Assembly (NCBI GenBank): GCA_039198225.1
Contig: JBCCTQ010000008.1
Location: forward strand, 73,019-137,018
Direction of reading: 5' to 3'
Origin: JASJAR01 sp039198225
Lineage (GTDB): Bacteria; Pseudomonadota; Alphaproteobacteria; Rhodobacterales; Rhodobacteraceae
Length of the DNA: 64,000 nucleotides
Shown here: positions 51,782 through 60,012 of the stretch, one piece after another
Layout: each line of letters begins with the position of its first letter
How positions within the stretch are numbered: the first letter of the stretch is position 1
The notes under the pieces: generated by a model
Seen by the model: the letters and a program-made list of their open reading frames with translations, nothing else
Told to the model about the DNA's origin: nothing
Databases searched by the model: none
Made by a program: the position numbers and the translations under genes

Positions 51782-53334
51782 CGCTTGAAAACGAAGGACG
51801 CGCGCGGAGCCGAAGACGGCGCGGTCGGGGCGGAGAGGGGGCCGAGGCCAAAGCGCCCGAGCGCCGGGTCGACTACCGCCAGCTCCGCAATCCCTTCCCT
51901 TTGATGGAAGTCTTTCCGGCCGAAGAGGTCGAGGACATCCATCAAAGCGCCCTCCGGATCCTTGAAGAGCTCGGCTTGCGCGTCCTTCTGCCCGAAGCCC
52001 GCGCGATTTTTGCCACGGCCGGGGCGCGGGTCGAGGACGACATGGTCTTTGTTGGCCGAGACATCGTCGAGGCGAGCATTGCTACCGCGCCCAGGTCGAT
52101 CACCTGCCGGGCCGGCGCGCGCGACCGGGACGTTGTTCTCGAACTCGGCAACCTCGTCTTTCAGGCCGGTGCTGGCGCGCCCCACGCGACCGATCTGGTA
52201 CGCGGCCGACGGCCGGGTTCGGCCGAGGATTACATCGAATATCTCCAGCTTACCCAGCATTTTGACGTCTTCCAGATGGTGTCGCCCCAGGTCGAACCCC
52301 AGGACGTGCCAACCCATCTCCGCCACTATTTTACGACTGAAGCCCAGCTCACCTGGTCCGACAAATTCCCTTTCACCTTCTCCCGCGGCACGCCCCAGGT
52401 GATGGATTGCTTTGAGATGCTCCGGGACTTTCGCGGATTGTCGGACGCGGCGTTTTCCGCCGCGCCCCACACTTACACAATCATCAACACCACAAGCCCC
52501 CGCACATTGGACATCGCCATGGCTCAGGGGCTCATCGACTTTGCGCGCCATGGGCAATTGTCGATCGTGACGCCCTTCACACTTATGGGGGCCATGGCGC
52601 CCATCACGGTGGCCGGTGCGATTACGCTCAGCCATGCCGAGGCGCTTCTGGCGATCACGCTCACCCAGCTCACAAAGCCGGGCGCGCCGATCTGCTACGG
52701 CACGTTCACGTCCAATGTCGACATGAAGTCCGGCGCGCCCGCCTTTGGCACGCCGTCCCATTTCCAGGCCTCGTTGGCGGCCGGTCAAATGGCGCGAAAG
52801 ATCGGCTTGCCCTGGCGAAGCGCGGCGGGTTCGGCGTCAAACATGAACGATGTCCAAGCGGCCAATGAGAACCAGCTGGGCCTTTGGGGGTGTTTGATGG
52901 CCGGGGCGACGGTGGTGATCCATGCGGGCGGGTGGCTCGAAGGCGGGCTGACGGTGTCCTATGAAAAGCTGGTGACCGATGCCGAAGTCCTCAACATGGT
53001 CGCTGAGCTCTGTGCGGGGGCTTCCGCGGCAACCGACGAGATCGGGCTCGACACGGCCATCCGCGAGGTCTCGCCCCAGGGCCATTTCTTCTCGGCGAGC
53101 CAAACCATGGCGCGATACAGCACTGAGTTTTACGAACCCATCGTCCATGATTACGCAAATTTCGGTACATGGACTGAGCGAGGCGCGGTCGATGCCAATC
53201 ACCGGGCGACCGCCGTCTGGCAAGCCATCGTTGATGCTAAAACCAAACCCGCCCTGGCCGCCGACCGCCTCGGCGCCCTCCAAGACTTCGTGGCCCGCCG
53301 CACCGCCGAAGGCGGCGCCCCGCCGGAGAGCTAG
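51778..53334 (+). CDS. Non-pyrrolysine MttB-family methyltransferase
   Basis: A 518-residue member of the trimethylamine methyltransferase (MttB) family. There is no in-frame TAG, so it is the non-pyrrolysine branch, whose studied members demethylate quaternary amines such as glycine betaine and pass the methyl to a corrinoid protein. An Arg-rich N-terminus precedes the barrel; ICYGTFTSNVDMKSGAPAFG marks the region where MttB carries pyrrolysine. It sits between the dimethylglycine dehydrogenase-like gene (4-nt overlap) and TetR (1 nt away), and soxBDAG. No corrinoid-binding protein lies in the window. Glycine betaine as substrate is inferred. Confidence 0.85.
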   Translation: MTLENEGRARSRRRRGRGGEGAEAKAPERRVDYRQLRNPFPLMEVFPAEEVEDIHQSALRILEELGLRVLLPEARAIFATAGARVEDDMVFVGRDIVEASIATAPRSITCRAGARDRDVVLELGNLVFQAGAGAPHATDLVRGRRPGSAEDYIEYLQLTQHFDVFQMVSPQVEPQDVPTHLRHYFTTEAQLTWSDKFPFTFSRGTPQVMDCFEMLRDFRGLSDAAFSAAPHTYTIINTTSPRTLDIAMAQGLIDFARHGQLSIVTPFTLMGAMAPITVAGAITLSHAEALLAITLTQLTKPGAPICYGTFTSNVDMKSGAPAFGTPSHFQASLAAGQMARKIGLPWRSAAGSASNMNDVQAANENQLGLWGCLMAGATVVIHAGGWLEGGLTVSYEKLVTDAEVLNMVAELCAGASAATDEIGLDTAIREVSPQGHFFSASQTMARYSTEFYEPIVHDYANFGTWTERGAVDANHRATAVWQAIVDAKTKPALAADRLGALQDFVARRTAEGGAPPES

Positions 53335-53335
53335 C

Positions 53336-53992
53336 ATGTCCGTCCCTACCCTCGACCCGGGCGAAAAGGCGCCCCACGGAAACAGCAAGGTCACCCGCCA
53401 AGACTGGCTGAAAGCGGCCCGCGACACCTTCGTGAGCAAGGGGGCAGGGGAGCTCAAAATCCTGACCCTGTCGCGCCAATTGGATGTGTCACGGTCGAGT
53501 TTCTATTGGTATTTCCGCGACCGGACCGACATCCTCGACGCACTTTTGGGCGAGTGGGAACATCGGAACACGCGCTGCATTATCGAATACTGCGCCCGCC
53601 CGGCAGACAGCATTTCCGCCGCGGTCTGCAACTTCTTTGAGTGCTTCGTCGATCCGAACCTCTTTGATCCTGGGCTCGATTTCGCGGTGCGGGAATGGTC
53701 GCGCCGCGATCCGGAGATCCGCGCCAAAATCGATGCGGCGGACGCTCAGCGCCTCGAGGCCATGACGGCCATGTTTGCTCGCTTTGGCTTCAGCGCGAGC
53801 GAGGCCGATGCAAGGGCGCGGATCCTTTATTTCATGCAGCTTGGCTACCATGCGCTCGAGGTTACCGAGCCCATGGAGGTGCGCCTCAGCCGGGTGGAAG
53901 GCTATCTCATGGGCTTTACCGGCGAAGTCGCCACGGCGGAGCTTTTGGCGCGGTTTCGGGCCCGGGCCAAGGAATTGGGTGGCGCCCAATGA
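53336..53992 (+). CDS. TetR-family transcriptional regulator
   Basis: A 218-residue TetR-type repressor. The DNA-binding helices are in LKAARDTFVSKGAGELKILTLSRQLDVSRSSFYWYFRDRTDILDALL (residues 24-70), with the YWYF recognition-helix end typical of the family; the C-terminal half is the ligand/dimer domain. The start ATG is one base after the MttB-like stop and the end overlaps soxB by 4 nt, so it is embedded in the operon it probably controls. The inducer is likely a methylated glycine, by context only. Confidence 0.9.
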   Translation: MSVPTLDPGEKAPHGNSKVTRQDWLKAARDTFVSKGAGELKILTLSRQLDVSRSSFYWYFRDRTDILDALLGEWEHRNTRCIIEYCARPADSISAAVCNFFECFVDPNLFDPGLDFAVREWSRRDPEIRAKIDAADAQRLEAMTAMFARFGFSASEADARARILYFMQLGYHALEVTEPMEVRLSRVEGYLMGFTGEVATAELLARFRARAKELGGAQ

Positions 53993-55239
53993 GCCGCTAT
54001 TCGGCCGGGCGCATCTTTCGCGAGGGCCTCCGCGCCGGGCGGGGTTGGGGCCAGGCCTGGCGCACGCCCAACCCTAAACCCGCCTATGACGTTGTGATTA
54101 TCGGCGGCGGCGGCCACGGGCTCGCAACCGCCTACTACCTCACCAAAAACCACGGCATCCGAAACGTCGCCGTTATTGAGAAAGGCTGGCTTGGGGGAGG
54201 CAATACGGGCCGCAACACCACGGCCATCCGCTCGAATTACTTCTACCCCGAAAGTGCAGCGCTCTATGACAAGTCGGTCGCGCTCTACGAAGGCCTCTCC
54301 CGCGATCTGAATTACAACGTCATGTTCTCCCAGCGGGGCATGATCGTTTGCGCCCATTCCGAGCCCGAAATGGAAATGGCCGCGCGGCAATGCAATGCCA
54401 TGCAATTAAACGGCGTCGATGCCGAATTGCTCGATGCCGATCAGGTGCGGAAACTCGAACCGGCGCTGAATTTCAGCCCCACCATGCGCTACCCGATCCA
54501 TGGCGGCGTCTTACAGCGGCGCGCTGGCACCGGGCGCCACGATGCGGTGGCCTGGGGTTTTGCCCGGGCCGCAGATGCTGGGGGCGTGGACATTATTCAG
54601 AATTGCGAGGTTTTGGATATCCGCATCGAGGCCGGGCGCGCCACCGCTGTCGAGACTTCCCAAGGTGCGATCAAAGCCGGTGTGATCGGCGCCGCCGTGG
54701 CCGGGCATAGCTCGGTTCTGGCGGGCATGGCGGGCTATGAGCTCCCCATCACGTCCTATGTGCTCCAGGCCTTTGTCTCCGAGCCTATCAAACCCGTGCT
54801 CAACCGCGTGGTGCTTTGTCCGCCCTTCGGCACCTATGCCAGCCAATCCGACAAGGGCGGGCTCGTCATTGGCGGCGGGCTCGACCGGATCCCGTCCTAC
54901 GGCCAGCGCGGCAACATGCCGATGCAGGAAACCGTGCTCAGCGCCTTTTGCGAGATGTTTCCGTCGCTGGCGAAGGTCAAACTCCTCCGCCATTGGGGCG
55001 GAATCGTCGACGTGACCCCTGACAGTTCGCCCATTATCGGGCCCTCGGGCGTCGACGGCCTTTATCTTAATTGCGGTTGGGGAACGGGTGGGTTCAAGGC
55101 GATCCCGGTGGGGGGCTATCTTCTGGCCCATTTGCTGGCCGAAGGCCGCCATCACGCGCTTAGCCGACCCTTCGGCCTCGACCGGTTCACCTCCGGCCAC
55201 CTGGTCGACGAGGCCGCGTCCTCGGGCATCGCGCATTAG
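53989..55239 (+). CDS. soxB: Sarcosine oxidase beta subunit
   Basis: SoxB carries the sarcosine-oxidising site of heterotetrameric sarcosine oxidase. The 416-residue product has the GGGGHGLATAYYL dinucleotide motif near residue 40. The His of RHDAVAWGFARAA (about residue 184) occupies the position where this family attaches FMN covalently. The C-terminal CGWGTGGFKAIP matches family members. It starts within the TetR stop (ATGA). Order soxB-D-A-G is the usual one. Confidence 0.95.
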   Translation: MSRYSAGRIFREGLRAGRGWGQAWRTPNPKPAYDVVIIGGGGHGLATAYYLTKNHGIRNVAVIEKGWLGGGNTGRNTTAIRSNYFYPESAALYDKSVALYEGLSRDLNYNVMFSQRGMIVCAHSEPEMEMAARQCNAMQLNGVDAELLDADQVRKLEPALNFSPTMRYPIHGGVLQRRAGTGRHDAVAWGFARAADAGGVDIIQNCEVLDIRIEAGRATAVETSQGAIKAGVIGAAVAGHSSVLAGMAGYELPITSYVLQAFVSEPIKPVLNRVVLCPPFGTYASQSDKGGLVIGGGLDRIPSYGQRGNMPMQETVLSAFCEMFPSLAKVKLLRHWGGIVDVTPDSSPIIGPSGVDGLYLNCGWGTGGFKAIPVGGYLLAHLLAEGRHHALSRPFGLDRFTSGHLVDEAASSGIAH

Positions 55240-55251
55240 GAGAGCGGAGGC

Positions 55252-55518
55252 GTGCAAATATTCCCATGCCCATTCTGCGGTCACCGGAATGAGACCGAAT
55301 TTCACTTCGCCGGTGAGCTCGGCAAAGTCCGCCCCGACACGACAAGGAAGGTCAGCGATAAGGACTGGGCCTCCTACCTTTACACCCAGCGCAACGAGAA
55401 AGGGACCGTGCGCGAAGTGTGGATGCACCTGCCTTGCGCTGAGCTCTTCGTTCTCGAACGAGACAGTGTGACCATGGCGGTCCTTGGGTCGCGGCCGCTC
55501 CGCGAGGGCCAGCAATGA
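55252..55518 (+). CDS. soxD: Sarcosine oxidase delta subunit
   Basis: SoxD is the small zinc-binding structural subunit of sarcosine oxidase. The 88-residue product begins with FPCPFCGHRNETEFHF (zinc Cys pair and His) and contains the HLPCAELF segment with the later Cys. Start is GTG with GGAGGC 1-2 nt away. It overlaps soxA by 4 nt. Confidence 0.95.
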   Translation: MQIFPCPFCGHRNETEFHFAGELGKVRPDTTRKVSDKDWASYLYTQRNEKGTVREVWMHLPCAELFVLERDSVTMAVLGSRPLREGQQ

Positions 55519-58298
55519 GCGGGCACCGCGTCGAGAACTTTGGGCTGATCGACCGGTCGCGCCCGTTGCATTTCACCTTCGACGGGCGGCGCTACCAAGG
55601 GTTCGACGGCGACACGCTCGCCTCGGCGCTGTTGGCAAACGGCGTCCGCATCCTCGGGCGGAGTTTCAAGTATCACCGGCCGCGGGGGCTGTGGGGCGCC
55701 TGGAGCGACGACGCGAACGCGATCCTCTCGGTAAAGCGCGCCGGAACGGACCTGCCCAATTGCCCCGCCGCCACGACCTATCTCGAAGACGGGATGGTCG
55801 CCCGGGCGGTCAATGCCTGGCCGAGTGCGGCCTTTGACGTCAAAGGCGGGCTCGATCTCTTCCAGCGCTGGTTGGGCGCGGGGTTTTATTACAAGACGTT
55901 CATTTGGCCCGATTGGCATCTCTTTGAACCGGCCATTCGCCAGATGGCCGGGCTCGGCTCGGTCAGCGAGAGCGTTCTTGAGGATTATATCAGCGATCAG
56001 ATTCATGGGGCTTGCGATGTCCTCGTCGTGGGCGGCGGGGCGGCGGGCCTTGTGGCAGCGCGGGCGGCGGCGGAAGCGGGACGAGACGTTTGCCTTGTCG
56101 ACGACCAGCGCGTCCCCGGCGGCGGGATCTATCAGCGCGCCGATATTGACGGTCAAAGCCCCGCCGATTGGGTGCGCGCTCAAACCAAAGCGATTGAGGC
56201 CGCAGGTGGTCGCGTGCTCAACGCCACAACGGCCTTTGGCGTCTACGATCATGGGTTGATCGGATTGGCCGAGACGGGACTTTTCGGCAACGCACCCCGC
56301 CTCATTCGGATGCGGGCGGGCCGGGTCATTCTCGCAATGGGCGCCCTCGACCGGCCTATCACATTTCCAGAAAACGACCGGCCGGGGGTGATGTCGCTCT
56401 TCGGCGCAGCCGAGCTTTTGGCGCGCTACGGCGTTATGGTGGGTCGGAAACTGGCGGTGGTCGCCAACCATTCCTTGGCCGATGGCGTGGCCCGGGCCCT
56501 TGGCGAGGCGGGCGCCTGGATCGAGCGGATCGACCCAGGCGACGGGCCCATCGCGGCGTTCCAGGGCCGCCGGGTCACCGGATTGAAACAAGGCAGCCAT
56601 TCCCGGGTATACGACGCCGTTCTGACCTCGGGTGGGCTCACGCCCCTCGTCCATCTCTGGCGCCATGCCGGGGGCAAGCTCTCCTGGTGCGATAAACGCC
56701 AAGCCTTCCTGCCGGGGGAGGCACCCCAAGACATGGTGGCGATCGGGGCCGCCAACGGGACATTTGACCTCGACGCCGCCCTCGATGAGGCAAAAGCCGC
56801 CGCAACCGGCGCGCCCCCGCCCCAAGGGGCGACGACCTACGCCGTGGCGCTCCTTTGGCCTGAACCCGGGGCCAAAGGACGCCAGTGGATCGACTTTCAG
56901 AACGACGTGACGCTGAAGGACATCGAGGTCGCGGCGCGGGAAAATTACGTCTCGGTCGAGCATCTTAAACGCTACACGACCCTCGGCATGGCGTCCGATC
57001 AGGGTAAAACCGCCAACATGGCCGGTCTTGCCGCCATGGCTGCGATCCAAGACCGCCCTCTCCCGGAAGTGGGGACCACCACCTTTCGCCCGCCCTTTGT
57101 GCCGGTTCCCCTGGAGCTTTACAGGGGCCCCCACCGCCAACAGCTTTGGCACCCCCTCAAGCGCCTCCCCCTTGAGGTCGAGCACCGCGGCCTTGGCGCG
57201 GCGCTGGGCGAGTATGGCGGATGGTTGCGCCCGGCCTGGTACGGCACGGGGGCGGCTGACGCTCAGATCGCGGCCGAAGTGCGCACGGCGCGGGGTACGG
57301 CGGGCCTTTTTGACGGCTCGCCCCTCGGCAAGATCGAAGTGATGGGACCCGATGCCGAAGCGTTCCTGGATTTTGTCTATTACAACACCGTGCGCACCCT
57401 CAAACCCGGTCAGATCCGCTACGGGTTCATGCTGACCGAGGGCGGCGTGGTCTTCGATGACGGGGTGCTTGCCCGGCTCGGGTCGGCCCATTTCCTAGTG
57501 TCCTGCTCGTCGAGCCACGCCGACGGCGTGCGGGTTCATCTCGAAGCCTGGCGCCAGGACGGTAACGACCCCGACCGCATCTTCATCCATGACGCGACCC
57601 AAGCCTGGGCGACGCTGACCGTGACGGGCCCTCACGCGCGCGCGATCGTCTCCGCCGTCGATCTCGGCATCGACTTTGCCGCTTCAGCCTTTCCGCATAT
57701 GGCGTTTCGCCCGGGCGTCTGGCGCGGCCGGGAGGCGCGGGTTGCCCGGGTCAGTTTCTCGGGCGATCTCAGCTTCGAGATCTCCGTGCCGGCCTCTTTG
57801 GCCGGCGAGCTCTGGGGCCGCCTTCTTGAGATTGGCCGCAGCCACGGAGCGGAGCCCATCGGATTGGAGGCCATGTCGGTGATGCGGGCCGAAAAAGGCT
57901 ACATCATCATCGGCAAAGACACGGACGGCGAGACCATGCCCCACGACCTGGGCTTTGCGGGGCCTCGTTTTAAGAAAACAACGGCCTTTCTCGGTGACCG
58001 GAGCCTCCATAACGCGAAGGCCACAGGGCCCGGTCGGAAGGAACTCGTCGGGCTCAAATCGACGGGCGGGCGTTTGGCCACCGGCGCCCATGTGGCCAAA
58101 GCTGGGGCTTCCGAAGGCTATGTGACGTCGAGCTATGACAGCCCCACGCTCGGCGCGCCCATCGCGCTGGGCCTCGTGGCCGACGGGCGGTCCCGGCTCG
58201 GCGAGACCGTCGAAATTCGCCACCTCGACCAATCGATGGCCGCCGAACTATGCGCCCCGTGCGTCTTTGACCCTGAAGGAAAGCGGCTCCATGCGTGA
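55515..58298 (+). CDS. soxA: Sarcosine oxidase alpha subunit
   Basis: SoxA binds NAD+ and, through its C-terminal GcvT-like half, tetrahydrofolate. The 927-residue product has the N-terminal 2Fe-2S-like/SoxA domain (SFKYHRPRGLWGAWSDDANA region), the dinucleotide motif VVGGGAAGLVAAR near residue 173, and the aminomethyltransferase half from about residue 540 (HRGLGAALGEYGGWLRPAWYG to the end). The N-terminal RSFKYHRPRG segment is the family signature. Slightly short compared with many SoxA (about 960-1000). Overlaps soxD by 4 and soxG by 8 nt. Confidence 0.95.
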   Translation: MSGHRVENFGLIDRSRPLHFTFDGRRYQGFDGDTLASALLANGVRILGRSFKYHRPRGLWGAWSDDANAILSVKRAGTDLPNCPAATTYLEDGMVARAVNAWPSAAFDVKGGLDLFQRWLGAGFYYKTFIWPDWHLFEPAIRQMAGLGSVSESVLEDYISDQIHGACDVLVVGGGAAGLVAARAAAEAGRDVCLVDDQRVPGGGIYQRADIDGQSPADWVRAQTKAIEAAGGRVLNATTAFGVYDHGLIGLAETGLFGNAPRLIRMRAGRVILAMGALDRPITFPENDRPGVMSLFGAAELLARYGVMVGRKLAVVANHSLADGVARALGEAGAWIERIDPGDGPIAAFQGRRVTGLKQGSHSRVYDAVLTSGGLTPLVHLWRHAGGKLSWCDKRQAFLPGEAPQDMVAIGAANGTFDLDAALDEAKAAATGAPPPQGATTYAVALLWPEPGAKGRQWIDFQNDVTLKDIEVAARENYVSVEHLKRYTTLGMASDQGKTANMAGLAAMAAIQDRPLPEVGTTTFRPPFVPVPLELYRGPHRQQLWHPLKRLPLEVEHRGLGAALGEYGGWLRPAWYGTGAADAQIAAEVRTARGTAGLFDGSPLGKIEVMGPDAEAFLDFVYYNTVRTLKPGQIRYGFMLTEGGVVFDDGVLARLGSAHFLVSCSSSHADGVRVHLEAWRQDGNDPDRIFIHDATQAWATLTVTGPHARAIVSAVDLGIDFAASAFPHMAFRPGVWRGREARVARVSFSGDLSFEISVPASLAGELWGRLLEIGRSHGAEPIGLEAMSVMRAEKGYIIIGKDTDGETMPHDLGFAGPRFKKTTAFLGDRSLHNAKATGPGRKELVGLKSTGGRLATGAHVAKAGASEGYVTSSYDSPTLGAPIALGLVADGRSRLGETVEIRHLDQSMAAELCAPCVFDPEGKRLHA

Positions 58299-58779
58299 CG
58301 ACAGCGCCCGCTGGGACCCTCCCGGTCCTTTGTCTTTTGCCTCCGACGCCCTGACGCTCCGCGAGGTTGCGCTGCCGCGCCAGGTGACGATCTCGGGCAT
58401 TGGCGTCTTGAACCGTTTTGCCGACACCCTCATCGGATGGCCCGACATTGCATCAACCGAAACCTACGCCCTGTCGCTCCGCCGGGACCGGGTCCTTTAC
58501 GTGGGCGAGCCGGGCCTGTCCTCTGGGTATGACCCCGAGAGCGGTCTCGGCGTTACGGATATGGCGGATGGGTATCGGGTGCTCGATCTCTCCGGACCCG
58601 GGGCCTTAGAAGCTTTGCGGCGGGGGGCGGAATTGTCCCTCGACCGGCCGTCGCGCTCGGTCCTGAGGCGGGTTTTCGGGCTCGATCTCCTGCTCTACCG
58701 GGTGGGCGACGGCCAAAGCTTCCGTCTCCATGTCGAGCGGGCCTTTGCCCAAGCGCTCGCCGCCCATTTGAGACACTAG
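58291..58779 (+). CDS. soxG: Sarcosine oxidase gamma subunit
   Basis: SoxG is the gamma subunit of heterotetrameric sarcosine oxidase. The 162-residue product has the GcvT-like fold hints (VLDLSGPGALEALRRGAELSLDRPS) but is shorter than many family members (about 185-200). It starts 8 nt inside soxA (ATG at 58291). folD and purU, often found after soxG, are not adjacent here. Confidence 0.9.
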   Translation: MRDDSARWDPPGPLSFASDALTLREVALPRQVTISGIGVLNRFADTLIGWPDIASTETYALSLRRDRVLYVGEPGLSSGYDPESGLGVTDMADGYRVLDLSGPGALEALRRGAELSLDRPSRSVLRRVFGLDLLLYRVGDGQSFRLHVERAFAQALAAHLRH

Positions 58780-58919
58780 GCCAGGGCCCAAAGCGGTGGC
58801 TTTCAGCATTTGAGGCGTTTTGTCGGTAATTATCCGTTTGCCTTAACGTGATCCTTTTTACCTCACGCATAGCTCTTTTCTGGGGAAGTCCCCGTGGATG
58901 TTGAGCGAGGTAGGATGAC

Positions 58920-59843
58920 GTGGGGCGCCGGTCTTCGAGCGAGGAGGAGAACCATTGGCCGGGTTTCGTCGACGCGCTGTCGACGATCGTGATGGTCGTG
59001 ACCTTTCTGCTGATCATCCTCGCCATCGTGATTTTTGTTTTGTCCCAGAGCATCGCCCAGAGCTTCGTCGAAAGCATGTCGGAGCAGACTGAGAAAGGCG
59101 GCGGCGATCTCCAAAGCGATAGCTCGTTTACCGCCTCCGGTGAATTCCGCTCCGATGCACCGCCCAATGATGCGCCCACCGAGGAGACGCCTGCACCCGC
59201 CGCAGCGACAACGGAAACCGCCGAGGTCGAGACCTCGCCTGATGCCGACGCCGAGCCCACGCGCGAAGCCCAACCCGAGGAGGAAACGACGCGTGATGTG
59301 GCCGGTGGACCCGCGTCGGAGACACCGTCCGACAACGGCGACAAGGCGGGCGAGGAAACCTCCACCGGAGATGCGCTTGCCGCCCTCGCCGAAGAACCCC
59401 TTTCGGACAGTGTGGAAGTCTCGGGCGAGGAGCTTGCCGTGCGAAGCAGGCGGGTCCTTGACGAGGAAGAACGTATCGAAGTGTCGGCCCCCGACATGGC
59501 CGAAGAACCCGCCGAGACCCCGGTCACCGAGGCGGCCACGTTCCTGACCATCGCATTCGATCCGGCCGCGGCGAAGATCAGCGAAGACGCGTCGGGACGG
59601 GTGGCAGAGTTTTTGTCCGGGGCCGAAGAGGCGCTGGCGGGGCGTCAAATTACGATCTGGGCCTTTATCGACACCGCGTCGGGCTCGGTGTCCCAAGGGC
59701 GGCGGACCGCCTATTATCGCGCGCGGGCGGCCAGAAACGAACTTCTAAAGAATGGCTATGAAGGCAGCGATATCAGCGTCGAGATCCGGCCGAGCCCGTC
59801 GCCTGAAAACAACGACACCGTGCGCCTCGTGGTGAGTGAGTAG
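58920..59843 (+). CDS. MotB/OmpA-like membrane protein without a motor partner
   Basis: A 307-residue protein with a short cytoplasmic start (GTG at 58920, AGGA upstream), one membrane segment with MotB-type features (WPGFVDALSTIVMVVTFLLIILAIVIFVLSQ), a long acidic Ala/Glu/Thr linker (50-200), and a degenerate OmpA-like C-terminus (FLTIAFDPAAAKIS to SVEIRPSP). The acidic residue of the DALSTIV segment matches the MotB/ExbD proton site, but the OmpA part lacks the usual GHTD motif. No MotA/ExbB partner gene is adjacent. Function unknown; perhaps an envelope or stator-like protein. Confidence 0.78.
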   Translation: MGRRSSSEEENHWPGFVDALSTIVMVVTFLLIILAIVIFVLSQSIAQSFVESMSEQTEKGGGDLQSDSSFTASGEFRSDAPPNDAPTEETPAPAAATTETAEVETSPDADAEPTREAQPEEETTRDVAGGPASETPSDNGDKAGEETSTGDALAALAEEPLSDSVEVSGEELAVRSRRVLDEEERIEVSAPDMAEEPAETPVTEAATFLTIAFDPAAAKISEDASGRVAEFLSGAEEALAGRQITIWAFIDTASGSVSQGRRTAYYRARAARNELLKNGYEGSDISVEIRPSPSPENNDTVRLVVSE

Positions 59844-60012
59844 GCCAGGCCAAGACGGCCGCTTTTTGCGCTCTCGCGCCACAAACACGCCGATAAATCC
59901 AACATTTGAGCCGCAAAACCGCGACGCTGAACAGCCGCGCGAAGATTTGCGTTAGGTCAAATCGGCAAAAACTGACATTCTTCCCTCAATAATCAAAATG
60001 GGGAGAAAAAAC

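Noticed and set aside
51778..53334. Pyrrolysine-containing MttB
   Set aside because: The frame has no internal TAG and the length is complete, so it is the non-pyrrolysine branch.
59841..59866. Terminator after the MotB/OmpA-like gene
   Set aside because: GGCC-AAGAC-GGCC followed by GC and five T residues has only a 4-bp stem; too weak to call.
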